Shown here: positions 1-7,673 of the stretch, one piece after another
Layout of the letters: each line of letters opens with the position of its first letter
Numbering within the stretch: position 1 is the stretch's first letter
From: JBFLVU01 sp037444825
GTDB lineage: Bacteria > Acidobacteriota > UBA4820 > DSQY01
Assembly: GCA_037444825.1 (NCBI GenBank)
Contig: JBBILR010000010.1
Span: 1 to 64,000, forward strand
Direction: 5' to 3'
DNA length: 64,000 nt
The notes under the pieces: model-generated
Told to the model about the DNA's origin: nothing
The model's input: the letters and a program-made list of their open reading frames with translations, nothing else
Databases searched by the model: none
Made by a program: the position numbers and the translations under genes

Positions 1-1315
1 GTCACGAAGGGCCAGGTAGCCCACGGCGCTCTGGTAGGCGTAGAGCCCGCGCCAGTAGGTGGTCTCACCCGAAAGCTCCTGGGCCCTGGCGGCCAGGTAG
101 TCCTCCATCTTGCCCGCTCCCTGCTCCAGCTTGAGGCGCTCCTCGCGCCCACCTCCCTGCCCAGGTCTCTCTGGGCCCGGCCCGCTTCGTAGAGCGCCCT
201 GGCCGCCTCGAGCCTCCCCTGGGCGCCGGCCACCTGCGCGGCCGCCTCCGGCTCCTTCGCCTTCTCCCTCTGCCCGGCCGCCAGAAGGTTCGCCTCCGCC
301 TCCTGCACCGCCCGGACCCGGCTCAGGCCGCTGAAGACCGGGATCTTGACCACCAGCGCCCATTCCCGGGTGTAGAGCGGGTCCTTCAGGGAGGGCCCGT
401 CGTTGCGCAGGTAGGTCCCTTGAAGGGCCAGTTGGGGTGCGAAGGCCTTCAGGGCGAGGTGCTTCCTGTGCTCGAAGATCTGGGTCGAATCCTTCGCCGC
501 CAGAAGGTCCCCCCGGCCGGAGAGGGCCCACCGGGCGGCGTCGGCGCCCAGCGGAGCCTCCGGCGCGGGATCGCCCGGAAGGTCCTTAAGGGCGGACCCG
601 CCGTCGGGAAGCGCTTCTCCCGTCAGCGCGGCGAGGCGGGCCTGGGCCGTCTCCGCCTGGGCGGCGAACTCCGCCTCCTGCGCCTCGGCGCCCGGAGGGT
701 GAAGGTGATCTTGGCCGCGTCCACGGGGGCCATGGCGCCGATCTTCACCTTGAGCCGGGCGTCGCTCTCATCTTTCTCCAGGGCCTCCCTGTAGGCCTGG
801 GCCGCATCGAGCGCGTGCCCGGCGACGAGTGCGTTCCGATAGGCCGCGCGGACGTTGTAGCGGATCTGGTCCCGGGTGAAGAGGGGCAGGTGCTCGCTCG
901 CGCTCTTGGAGAGGCGGGCGATCCTGTCTCCTTCGTGGAGGCCGCCCGCGGCCAGCAGGGGAATTTGCCGCGTGAGGCCGTAGTGGACCTGGTTGCGGTC
1001 CCAGGGAAGCCGGCTCATGCCCAGCGCGGGGTCGGCGAAGAGCTCCTTCGCCATGGGCACCACGATGCGGTCCCGCTCGAAGTGGTCGTAGTCGCCCACG
1101 AGGCTCAGTTCCCCGAAGTGCCGGCCCAAGGCCTCGCCCTTCCGGGCCTTCGCGGCCACGGCCTCCAGCTTCGCCGCCTGAAGCGCGGGGTTGGCGCTCA
1201 TGGCCCGCTCCTCGGCCTGCGCAAGGGAAAGCGGCTCTCCCGCCTGTGCGCCCGGGGCCACCGCCAGGGCGGTCGCGAGCACGACGGCGGCCATGCACGG
1301 TCCAAACGCTCTCAT
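1..1315 (-). pseudogene. TolC-family outer-membrane efflux protein, frame broken twice, 3' end off window
   Basis: The reading starts at 1315 with a cleavable signal peptide (MRAFGPCMAAVVLATALAV...AQA) and continues as a TolC/CzcC-type alpha-helical barrel protein rich in Ala, Glu and Arg. The frame breaks at the GGG run at 691-693 (minus sense) and again at the GGG run at 148-150. Adding one G at each place restores a continuous TolC-like protein through to position 1 (segments such as LALKAFAPQLALQGTYLRND and KMEDYLAARAQELSGETTYW). The start overlaps the stop of the upstream arsR by ATGA, so this is probably the outer-membrane part of a metal(loid) efflux system. Both breaks lie in G runs, so consensus sequencing error is as likely as true inactivation. 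The C-terminus is outside the window. Confidence 0.75.
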
Positions 1316-1659
1316 GGCTTTTCTTCTCCGTAGTGCAAGAAGCGCGCGCCAGCCTTCAGGACCCCCAGCGAGTCCAGGAGCGGAGCGACGCGCGGATCCA
1401 CGACGCGGTCCAGGACGTTCCCCCCCTCGCGGCGGTCGGCGAGGACGGTGTGGTCCTTCAGAATGCGCAGGTGGCGCGAGAGGGTGGGCTGGTCCACGCC
1501 GTGCCGGCGGGCCAGGCTGCAGACGCACTCCTCTCCCTCGGCGAGCAGGTGGCGGACCAGGGCCAGCCTCAGCGGATGGGCGAGATCACCCAAAAGCCGG
1601 GCCAGGCTTTCGCGGCTCTTGGGGCCGCATGCTCGTTCTGGCCATCGATGCATATCCAT
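1312..1659 (-). CDS. ArsR/SmtB-family metal-responsive repressor
   Basis: A 115-residue winged-helix protein. The start at 1659 follows GAGGGAGAT; a second in-frame ATG lies at 1653. It shows the ArsR pattern: LAHPLRLALVRHLL in the first helices, a C45-V-C47 pair in ECVCSLA (the As(III)-type ligand position) and the recognition helix QPTLSRHLRILKD. ArsR proteins release DNA when As(III), Sb(III) or soft metals bind the cysteines. The stop overlaps the TolC-like start by four bases, so it probably controls that efflux gene and whatever follows beyond the window. Which metal it senses cannot be read from sequence. Confidence 0.88.
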   Translation of the reverse strand: MDMHRWPERACGPKSRESLARLLGDLAHPLRLALVRHLLAEGEECVCSLARRHGVDQPTLSRHLRILKDHTVLADRREGGNVLDRVVDPRVAPLLDSLGVLKAGARFLHYGEEKP

Positions 1660-1740
1660 ATATCTCCCTCGGAACAAGACGCTCACGTGCGCCTTCGGTT
1701 CAAAGGTAAGCCGGGGAGGACCCGGGCGCCTTGGGGGGCG

Positions 1741-2535
1741 TCAAGCGGAAAGGTGGCGGAGTGGAGGAGGGACCGGGCGGATCTGTGGGCGAACGCGTCT
1801 CCCGAGGAGGAGGCAGAAACAGGCAGAGGCCGAGGGCGGTGCCCCGTCAATCCCCCAGAACGCGGGCGAGACCCTTACGATCCACGATCCGGAACCGGCT
1901 TTGCCCGCGCGCCCGATCCTCCCTCTGCGGCGCAACTTGGCCAGGGCGCGGGAGAGGTTCTCGGGGGCCAAGGGAAGGGTGCGGGCCAACTCCCCCTGGC
2001 TGAAGGGGAGGACCACCTCCACTCCCGTCGCGCCTCCCGATCCCCCAGGCGCGGGGCTCAGAAGCCCCTGGGCGGCGCGCTCCAGGGCCCCGTGCCGCCC
2101 CAGAAACCCCACCTGGTCCAGGCACGCCCCCAGGCGCCGCGCCAGATTGGCCATCAGGAGCGCGCAGGACCCACCGTCCTCCTTCAGGTAGTTCAGGAAG
2201 ACGGGACGCTCCAGAACGTGGGTCACCGAGGCCTCCACGGCCTCCACCAAAAGCGCGTACGGGCCGCCGCCCAACAGCGGGAGCAACCCGAAGCACTCCC
2301 CCGGAATCAGCCGAAACACCGTGATCGTTTTCCCGCCCGCCAGCGCGCGAAAGGCCTTCAGCCCTCCACTGGCCACGAGGAAGAACGAGCCGCCGGTCTC
2401 TCCCTCGACAAAGACCGGTCGGCTCTTGGCCACTTTTCGCCTTTGCAACAGAAGGGAGAACCGGCCGGGGCCCTCCGCGTCCGGGAAGCCGAAGGGGGAG
2501 TTCCGAAGGGCCTCCAGAAGAGCGGGAGACGTCAT
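1741..2535 (-). CDS. Crp/Fnr-family transcription regulator
   Basis: A 264-residue protein. The start at 2535 is set by GGGTGGAGGAATCGCC before ATG. Residues about 20-115 form a cyclic-nucleotide-binding-type beta barrel (GSFFLVASGGLKAFRALAGG, then RLIPGECFGLLPLLGGG). Residues about 178-205 form the Crp-type helix-turn-helix (SQGELARTLPLAPENLSRAL). There is no N-terminal Fnr cysteine cluster, so it is not an obvious Fe-S oxygen sensor. The last 40 or so residues are low-complexity and not typical of the family. It lies between two arsenic/metal units and is transcribed in the same direction, but its link to them is only positional. Its effector is unknown. Confidence 0.82.
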   Translation of the reverse strand: MTSPALLEALRNSPFGFPDAEGPGRFSLLLQRRKVAKSRPVFVEGETGGSFFLVASGGLKAFRALAGGKTITVFRLIPGECFGLLPLLGGGPYALLVEAVEASVTHVLERPVFLNYLKEDGGSCALLMANLARRLGACLDQVGFLGRHGALERAAQGLLSPAPGGSGGATGVEVVLPFSQGELARTLPLAPENLSRALAKLRRRGRIGRAGKAGSGSWIVRVSPAFWGIDGAPPSASACFCLLLGRRVRPQIRPVPPPLRHLSA

Positions 2536-2727
2536 GGCGATTCCTCCACCCTTTCCGGGAAAGGGAGCCAGCGTCTTCCTCGTTGGGTAGCACTCCCCTA
2601 GGGGGTACGGCACCGCTGCCCAGGCGGAGGGAACCGGGGCGTATTCCCTCCCGGCTCTTTCGCCGGGACCGGATTTCCCCTTCCTGGCGTTCCCCGGGCT
2701 CCGGGGCTGGGCCACGGGGCCGCCTCT

Positions 2728-3417
2728 TCATCCACCGAGGAAGATGAATCGGACCGAAAGGTAGATTCCCACGGCCAGGAGCAGGCCCCCGGTGCAGAGC
2801 CGGGCGTAGCGCTCCAGGGACTGGATCCGGTGGAGGGCCCGCGCCAGGGCGTGGCTTCCGGCGGCGAGAAGACCCGCCGCGGCGAGAACCGGCAGACCGG
2901 TCCCCAATCCGAAGACCGCCGGAAACAGCCAGGGGGATCGGTTCTGCAGAGCCAGAGGAAGGAGGCTTCCGAAGAAAAGGGCGGCGCTCACCGGGCAGAA
3001 GGAGAGCGCGAACAGCACCCCCAGGGCCAGGTCGCCGGGCAGGCGGGCCCGGCCGAGTTTTTCCCAAAGGGCCGCGTTCCCCGCCCGCGTGGCGAAGGGG
3101 AGGGAGAGCAGGCCGAGAAGGACCATGCCGGTCAAGACGAGGAGAGGACCCAGCACCTTGTTCATGGTCCGCTGGAGGGCCAAGGAGAGGGCGGGGATGG
3201 CGAGAAGCCCGGCCGCCACCCCCGCCCCCAGCAGGGTGTACGTCAAGGCCCGCCCGACGCTGTAGGCGATGCCGGAAACCCAGACCCGTCCCGACCGGGC
3301 GGCGTCCTGTCCCAGGTAGGAGACCGCCGCCAGGTTGGTGGCGAGCGGGCAAGGGCTGATGGAGGTGAGCACGCCGAGCCAGAAGGCGCTGGCCAGGGCG
3401 AAGAGGGTGGCATCCAC
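2728..3417 (-). CDS. arsG: ArsG-type / CcdA-like membrane transporter
   Basis: A 229-residue membrane protein with about six hydrophobic segments and no large soluble domain. It carries the two CcdA/DsbD-type Cys-Pro motifs: SPCPLATN (Cys23) in the first segment and SFCPVSAALF (Cys141) in the fourth. This is the fold of the ArsG family, described as an aromatic-arsenical efflux permease, and of CcdA proteins that move reducing equivalents. It is the last gene of the unit arsR-thioredoxin-ArsF-permease-ArsG, 15 bases after the permease. That neighbourhood favours an ArsG assignment over cytochrome c maturation. Substrate specificity is family-based, not shown here. Confidence 0.75.
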   Translation of the reverse strand: MDATLFALASAFWLGVLTSISPCPLATNLAAVSYLGQDAARSGRVWVSGIAYSVGRALTYTLLGAGVAAGLLAIPALSLALQRTMNKVLGPLLVLTGMVLLGLLSLPFATRAGNAALWEKLGRARLPGDLALGVLFALSFCPVSAALFFGSLLPLALQNRSPWLFPAVFGLGTGLPVLAAAGLLAAGSHALARALHRIQSLERYARLCTGGLLLAVGIYLSVRFIFLGG

Positions 3418-3432
3418 CGAAGGCCCCCCCGT

Positions 3433-4749
3433 CTAGCCCAGCCAGGGTCCGAACAGGTAGCCCGCGAACGTGGAAAGAACCACCACGAGCCCCACATAGG
3501 TCAGCATCTTCTTCGTCCCCAGGATGGACCTCAAGACCAGCATGGAGGGGAGGGAGAGGGCAGGACCGGCCAGCAGCAGCGCCAAAGCCGGCCCCTTGCC
3601 CATGCCGGAGCCCAGCAGGCCCTGGAGGATGGGCACCTCGGTGAGGGTGGCGAAGTACATGAGGGCCCCCGAAACCGAGGCGAGCAAGTTGGCCGCGAGG
3701 CCGTTCCCCCCCACCAGGGCGGCCACCCACCGGCTGGGGATGAGCGCCTCGTGGCCGGGCCTCCCCAGGAGGAACCCGGCGACGAGCACCCCCGCGAAGA
3801 GCAGGGGGAGGATCTGCTTGGCGAACCCCCACGTGGCTGTGCCCCACTCCGCCATCTCGGACCGAGAGAACCACGAGGCGACAAGGAGAACTAGCGCCGC
3901 CAGGAAGAGCCCGGCCGCCGGAAAACGCGCGCGGTAAACGGAGGCGTACAGGCCCTCTCCGTAGGAGACGGCGGCGATCTGGCTCCGGGGAACCGACCGG
4001 GTCTCCCCGCCGCCGGTCTTGAGGATCAGCGCCTCTTCCGTCTCCTGGACCCGCGTGCCCGAGAGGACGGTTCCGGAGGTGGTGGTCACCATGAGGCTGG
4101 CCGGCTTCCCCCAGTTGGCGAAGACCAGGACCGCCACCATCAGGGCGAAGTACAGGGCGTTCTTCCAGAGGGGGCGGGAGGGGGCCTCCCGCTCCAGCTC
4201 GAAGGCTTCGCCCCGGTCGGCCCTCTCCCTCTCCTCCTTGCGGAAGAGGAGGTGCATGAGGAGGCCGAGGAGGAAGCTGAAGACCACCGCCCCCGCCGCC
4301 CGGGCCAACCCCAGCTTCCACCCCAGGACCCGGGCCGTGAGCACGATGGCCAGGACGTTGATGGCCGGCCCGCTGTAGAGAAAGGCCGTGGCGGGGCCGA
4401 TCCCCGCCCCGCGAAGGTAGATCCCCGCGAAGAGGGGGAGGACGGTGCAGGAGCAGACGGCCAGGATGGTCCCGGAGACCGAGGCCACCGAGTAGGAAAG
4501 GACCTTGTGGGCCTTGGGCCCGAAGTACCGGAGGACCGAGGCCTGGCTCACGAAGACGGCGATGGCCCCGGCGATGAAGAGGGCGGGAACGAGGCACAGG
4601 ATCACGTGCTGGCGGGCGTAATCCTGGAGCATGAGGAAGGCCTCCAGGCCGCCCTTCCGCACCGGGTCCGCGTCCCAGGGGATGAAGTACGCCGCCAGGA
4701 AGGCGGCGATCAGGAGCCCGGCGGTCTTCCATTCCCGCTGTTCGCCCAT
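3433..4749 (-). CDS. ArsP/DUF318-type permease
   Basis: A 438-residue polytopic membrane protein of the ArsP_1 (DUF318) permease family. Two membrane bundles flank a soluble loop of about 80 residues that includes KTGGGETRSVPRSQIAAVSY. The family motif is seen as AVCSCTVLPLFAGIYLRG (Cys99 and Cys101) in the first bundle; the second has a related GALMYFATLTEVPILQGL repeat. Members export methylarsenite, other organoarsenicals or metals. The gene sits between arsF and arsG in an ArsR-controlled unit, which supports an arsenical substrate. The internal loop resembles other long members (Cu/Zn-efflux type), so a metal-ion role remains possible. Confidence 0.82.
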   Translation of the reverse strand: MGEQREWKTAGLLIAAFLAAYFIPWDADPVRKGGLEAFLMLQDYARQHVILCLVPALFIAGAIAVFVSQASVLRYFGPKAHKVLSYSVASVSGTILAVCSCTVLPLFAGIYLRGAGIGPATAFLYSGPAINVLAIVLTARVLGWKLGLARAAGAVVFSFLLGLLMHLLFRKEERERADRGEAFELEREAPSRPLWKNALYFALMVAVLVFANWGKPASLMVTTTSGTVLSGTRVQETEEALILKTGGGETRSVPRSQIAAVSYGEGLYASVYRARFPAAGLFLAALVLLVASWFSRSEMAEWGTATWGFAKQILPLLFAGVLVAGFLLGRPGHEALIPSRWVAALVGGNGLAANLLASVSGALMYFATLTEVPILQGLLGSGMGKGPALALLLAGPALSLPSMLVLRSILGTKKMLTYVGLVVVLSTFAGYLFGPWLG

Positions 4750-4782
4750 GAAGGAGTCCTCCTTGCCGGCTTCCCTCGGTTC

Positions 4783-5403
4783 TCAGGAAAGGCCGAGGAA
4801 TCGGCGGATTTCGCCGTCCACGTACCGGCGGAAGGCCGCCTCGTCCCCCAGGAGGTCCCAGGCCCTGTCCAGGCGCTTCCACCGGATCTCCCGGCCGCCC
4901 CTCACCTCCGAAAGGACCACCGACTTGGTGAAGAGCTGGTAGTCATTCACGAAATGCTCGTTCCCAGGCTCCTCGACGTTGAGGACCTTCCACTCCAGGA
5001 GGCCCGTCGCCGTCTCCGCGGGGAAACCCTCCCGGACCGCCGCCTCGGTCCAGTTCTCGATCCGGTAGCAGGAAACGCAGCGGTAGGTGGTGTGGAGATA
5101 GTAGACCACCACCTGGCGGCCATCCGCGGGAGCGGGGGCCGGAGCGGGGGGGGCGGAGGGCGGGGCCGGGGCAGGCTTCGGGCCGGGGGTTTGGGTGGCG
5201 GCCGCCGCCCCTTCCGACCGCTCCCTTGGCTCGCTGGCGGGCTGGCCGGCCGCCGAGGCCCCCGGCCCTTTTTCCGGGGCCACGGCCGGCATGGCGCGCA
5301 AGCCTTCGGGGACGGTGCGCCGCGCCTCTTGGAAGACCAGCAAAGCCACGCTGGCGGCCACGAAGAGGAGCAGGGAGAAGGTAAGGACTCTCTTGGCTTT
5401 CAC
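4783..5403 (-). CDS. arsF: ArsF-family thioredoxin-like membrane-anchored protein
   Basis: A 206-residue protein with one N-terminal membrane anchor (residues 7-24), a Pro/Ala-rich linker of about 50 residues (45-95) and a C-terminal thioredoxin-like domain. That domain begins VVVYYLHTTYRCVSCYRIEN, with a CVSC pair at Cys109/Cys112. This is the signature of proteins named ArsF, reported as a subunit of a nitrophenyl-arsenical reductase in arsEFG systems. No ArsE partner is nearby. The order thioredoxin-arsF-permease-arsG on one strand, with gaps of 15-33 bases, argues for one transcript. A role in passing electrons across the membrane to a metal-handling partner is inference. Confidence 0.75.
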   Translation of the reverse strand: MKAKRVLTFSLLLFVAASVALLVFQEARRTVPEGLRAMPAVAPEKGPGASAAGQPASEPRERSEGAAAATQTPGPKPAPAPPSAPPAPAPAPADGRQVVVYYLHTTYRCVSCYRIENWTEAAVREGFPAETATGLLEWKVLNVEEPGNEHFVNDYQLFTKSVVLSEVRGGREIRWKRLDRAWDLLGDEAAFRRYVDGEIRRFLGLS

Positions 5404-5434
5404 GGGGGGCGGCCTTTCGCGAGGGAGGCGGTCC

Positions 5435-5683
5435 TCAGGAACCGCCCGCGTCGTGGAGGATCTTCTCCAGGGTGGCGTCGTCGGGGATCTTCCCCTGGGA
5501 GACCACCTTGCCGTTCACGACGAGCCCCGGCGTCATGAGGACCCCCGACGCGGCGATTTCCTTGAAATCACTGATTTTTCGAACGGCGGCCTCCATCTGG
5601 AGCCGGACCAGGGCTTCCTTGACCTTGGCTTCGAGCCGGGCGCAGTTGGCGCATCCGGGACCCACGACCTGGATATCCAACAT
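5435..5683 (-). CDS. Small redox-active thioredoxin-like protein (TM0996/MTH895 type)
   Basis: An 82-residue protein with the small thioredoxin fold. It starts LDIQVVGPGCANCARLEAKV, with the redox pair Cys11/Cys14 (CANC), and has the cis-proline segment VLMTPGLVVNGKVVS. Such proteins commonly occur beside permease and ArsR genes in metal(loid) clusters and are thought to reduce a partner protein. It lies directly downstream of arsR and upstream of arsF. The natural partner may be ArsF or the ArsG/CcdA-like protein, which both have spaced cysteines; this is inference. Confidence 0.85.
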   Translation of the reverse strand: MLDIQVVGPGCANCARLEAKVKEALVRLQMEAAVRKISDFKEIAASGVLMTPGLVVNGKVVSQGKIPDDATLEKILHDAGGS

Positions 5684-5712
5684 GGCTTCTCACCTCCGCG
5701 GAACGCGAAACG

Positions 5713-6006
5713 CTAGGGGGAACCGGCCGCCGCCTCCAGCAGCCCCGAGGCTTTCAGGAGGGGGATTACGGCGGGGTGGGAGAGACGATAGAAGACTTTG
5801 GTTCCTTGACGATCATCCTCCAAGAGTCCGTGGCCCCTCAGGATGGCCAGGTGGCGGGAGAGGGTCGGCTGAGGGACCGCCAGCTCGGGCAGCATGCGGC
5901 AGACGCACTGCCGGCCTTCCCGGGCCAGGAGGCAGAGGATCCGCAGCCGCACGGGGTGCCCCAGGTCCCGGAACAGGTGGGCGGTCTCCTTGATGGCATC
6001 GGCCAT
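5713..6006 (-). CDS. arsR: ArsR-family repressor of the arsF-permease-arsG unit
   Basis: A 97-residue winged-helix protein. The start at 6006 is chosen because GGGGAGGAGCGCA precedes that ATG; an earlier in-frame ATG at 6021 has no ribosome-binding site. The Cys34-Val-Cys36 pair (GRQCVCRMLPEL) is the arsenite-type sensor and PQPTLSRHLAILRG is the recognition helix. An excellent promoter and an overlapping inverted repeat lie just upstream, which fits autorepression. It is the first gene of a five-gene unit. Confidence 0.9.
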   Translation of the reverse strand: MADAIKETAHLFRDLGHPVRLRILCLLAREGRQCVCRMLPELAVPQPTLSRHLAILRGHGLLEDDRQGTKVFYRLSHPAVIPLLKASGLLEAAAGSP

Positions 6007-6027
6007 TGCGCTCCTCCCCAAAGCTTT

Positions 6028-6057
6028 ATATTATTCGAATAAGCGAATGTATGTCAA
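6028..6057 (-). promoter_or_regulatory. Promoter with overlapping ArsR-type operator
   Basis: On the minus strand TTGACA (6057-6052) is followed after 18 bases by TAATAT (6033-6028). The spacer contains ATTCG-CTTATT-CGAAT, a perfect 5-base inverted repeat (6033-6048). The repeat covers the space between -35 and -10, where ArsR proteins normally block transcription. It is the only strongly AT-rich patch in the neighbourhood and points at the arsR at 6006. Confidence 0.8.
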
Positions 6058-6072
6058 GGGGTGGCCCAGGGT

Positions 6073-6106
6073 GAAGGACTAGGGGACTAAGGGACGAGGG
6101 GACTAG
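6073..6106. repeat. Short degenerate tandem repeat of GGGACTA-like units
   Basis: Between arsM and the upstream arsR promoter the sequence repeats the unit ggactaggg/ggacgaggg about four times. It lies in a non-coding gap of about 150 bases and has no spacer structure. The pyrimidine-rich stretch after it (6130-6180) runs into the 3' end of arsM. No function is visible. Confidence 0.4.
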
Positions 6107-6158
6107 GAAAAGAGAGGGAAGAGGCCGTCGGACTTCGAGAGTCTTCCTACTCTCTTCC

Positions 6159-7010
6159 TCACTTCCTCACCTCCCCACTGTCCCTTGCACCCGGCTTCAC
6201 GGCCCGCACCTTGACGCTGACCACGGACTCCGCCGCGGCGGCCACGTCCTGAGGCGGCAGGCCCTCGGCCAGAGCGGCGATCTCCGACGGGTCCGGGGCG
6301 CTCGATCCGATGGGGTAGGCGCCCTCCGCCACCACCTCCACGTCCTCGAAGCCCGCCTGCCTCACGGCTTCGAGGTAGTCGTCCCGAAGCATGGCTCCGG
6401 CGACGCACCCCGCGTAGGCCTCCACCGACTGCCGGACGCTCTCGGGGAGGGGCCGCGTCAGCACGAGGTCGGACACCAGGAGCCTCCCCCCGGGCTTGAG
6501 GACCCGCAGGGCCTCGCGGAAGACCTGGGGCTTGTCGGTGGAGAGGTTGATGACGCAGTTGGAGATGACCAGATCGGCGGAGGCGTCGGCGACGGGAAGG
6601 CGCTCGATTTCGCCCAGGCGGAACTCCACGTTGGAAGTCCCCGCCTTTCTGGCGTTCGCCCTCGCGCGCTCGATCATGTCCAGGGTCATGTCCACGCCGA
6701 TCACGCGCCCGGAGGGGCCCACCCTTCGGGCCGCCAGGAAGCAGTCGAACCCCGCCCCGGAGCCCAGGTCCACCACCACGTCGCCCTCCCGGATCTCCGC
6801 GAAGGCCAGCGGGTTGCCGCAGCCCAACCCCAGGTTGGCACCTTCGGGCACGGCGGCCAGATCCTGGGGCGAGTACCCTACGGCCAGGCTCAGGTCTACC
6901 GCCGGGCTGGGGCCGCAACACCCCCCCGCGGCGGGCCCGCAGCAGGAGGAGCCGCTCCTCGCGATGGCGGCGTAATGCTCCCGCACCGATTTCCTGATGG
7001 CATCGTTCAT
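6159..7010 (-). CDS. arsM: Arsenite S-adenosylmethionine methyltransferase ArsM
   Basis: A 283-residue class I methyltransferase. The start at 7010 has an ideal GGAGG five bases upstream. The SAM site is VVVDLGSGAGFDCFLAARRV (residues 78-97) followed by VIGVDM. The three cysteines that bind As(III) in ArsM are present: Cys64 (GLGCGNP), Cys152 (NCVINLS) and Cys202 (GCVAGA). Two extra Cys-Cys pairs lie in the N-terminus (SSCCGP and GGCCGP), a feature of many bacterial ArsM proteins. The enzyme methylates arsenite to mono-, di- and trimethyl forms in the cytoplasm. It is the last gene of arsR-acr3-arsC-GDCCVxC-arsM. Confidence 0.95.
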   Translation of the reverse strand: MNDAIRKSVREHYAAIARSGSSCCGPAAGGCCGPSPAVDLSLAVGYSPQDLAAVPEGANLGLGCGNPLAFAEIREGDVVVDLGSGAGFDCFLAARRVGPSGRVIGVDMTLDMIERARANARKAGTSNVEFRLGEIERLPVADASADLVISNCVINLSTDKPQVFREALRVLKPGGRLLVSDLVLTRPLPESVRQSVEAYAGCVAGAMLRDDYLEAVRQAGFEDVEVVAEGAYPIGSSAPDPSEIAALAEGLPPQDVAAAAESVVSVKVRAVKPGARDSGEVRK

Positions 7011-7011
7011 A

Positions 7012-7248
7012 TCAACCTCCTTGACCGCCTCCGCCGCCATGGTCCTCCTTGAGTTGCCTAGGCGGGCACGGCACCGAGCCGTAGGAGCAGAAGACACAGC
7101 AGTCGCCGTCTTTCGGAGTCAGGCGCGCGCCGCAGGCACGGCACGTATAGAAATGCTGGCAGGCGTCCAGGGGCATCGTCTCCTCTTTCGCGAAGCCGCA
7201 CCGAGGACACGTGAGAAGGGACTGGACCCACGGCTTGATCTGGCTCAT
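7012..7248 (-). CDS. Small cysteine-rich GDCCVxC-domain protein
   Basis: A 78-residue protein with nine cysteines. It has a zinc-ribbon-like arrangement (CPRC at 14-17, CRAC at 36-39) and the signature GDCCVFCSYGSVPCPP (residues 48-63). Homologues with this GDCC motif are known as a putative selenoprotein family, where one Cys may be selenocysteine; here every position is an ordinary Cys codon. The start overlaps the arsC stop by ATGA and the stop lies one base before the arsM start, so it is tightly embedded in the operon. The function is not established. A metal(loid)-binding or redox role is plausible from the cysteines and location. Confidence 0.8.
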   Translation of the reverse strand: MSQIKPWVQSLLTCPRCGFAKEETMPLDACQHFYTCRACGARLTPKDGDCCVFCSYGSVPCPPRQLKEDHGGGGGQGG

Positions 7249-7673
7249 GGCCACAGCTCCCGCATGACGAGCGGCACCAGGCGCTCCCGGATGAGGTCGC
7301 GCACCCGCCGGAACTTCTCCAGGACCTCCGCCTCGTCGCCCGCAAACCCCGCCGGGTCCGGGAAGGACTCGTGGACCTGCCTGGCGGCGCCGGCAAAGGT
7401 GGGACACGCCTCCCGGGCGGAGTCGCAGACGGTGACCACGAGGTCGAAGGGTTGACCCCAAAACTCTTGCAGCGACTTGCTTCGGTGCGAGGAGATGTCC
7501 ACCCCCGCCTCGGCCATGACCGAAATGGCCAGCGGGTGGACCGCAGAGGGCTTGGTCCCCGCCGAAAAGACCTCCACCCGGTCCCCCAGTTCATGGCGAA
7601 GCCACCCTTCGCCCATCTGCGAGCGGCAGGAGTTGCCCGTGCACAGGACCAGGACCCGCTTCCGGGTTCTCAT
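7245..7673 (-). CDS. arsC: Arsenate reductase ArsC, thioredoxin-coupled (low-Mr phosphatase fold)
   Basis: A 142-residue protein with the phosphatase loop LCTGNSCRSQM (Cys11-X5-Arg17). The two extra cysteines of the thioredoxin-coupled family are present: Cys83 and Cys90 in TVCDSAREACPTF. These three cysteines form the disulfide cascade in S. aureus-type ArsC. The general-acid loop is present as FPDPAGF. It reduces arsenate to arsenite, which Acr3 then exports or ArsM methylates. Both ends overlap neighbours by ATGA, consistent with translational coupling. Confidence 0.95.
   Translation of the reverse strand: MRTRKRVLVLCTGNSCRSQMGEGWLRHELGDRVEVFSAGTKPSAVHPLAISVMAEAGVDISSHRSKSLQEFWGQPFDLVVTVCDSAREACPTFAGAARQVHESFPDPAGFAGDEAEVLEKFRRVRDLIRERLVPLVMRELWP

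Noticed and set aside
1847..4882. A 1011-codon open frame on the minus strand across the Crp, ArsG and permease genes
   Set aside because: It is Pro/Arg/Gly-rich without domains and overlaps three genes with clear families. Long empty frames are expected at this G+C content.
6060..6180. Possible CRISPR-like repeat between arsM and arsR
   Set aside because: The repeat units are only about 9 bases, contiguous and degenerate, with no spacers. No cas genes are present.
7012..7248. Selenoprotein with an in-frame TGA
   Set aside because: The GDCCVFC motif is encoded entirely by Cys codons. The frame has no internal TGA.
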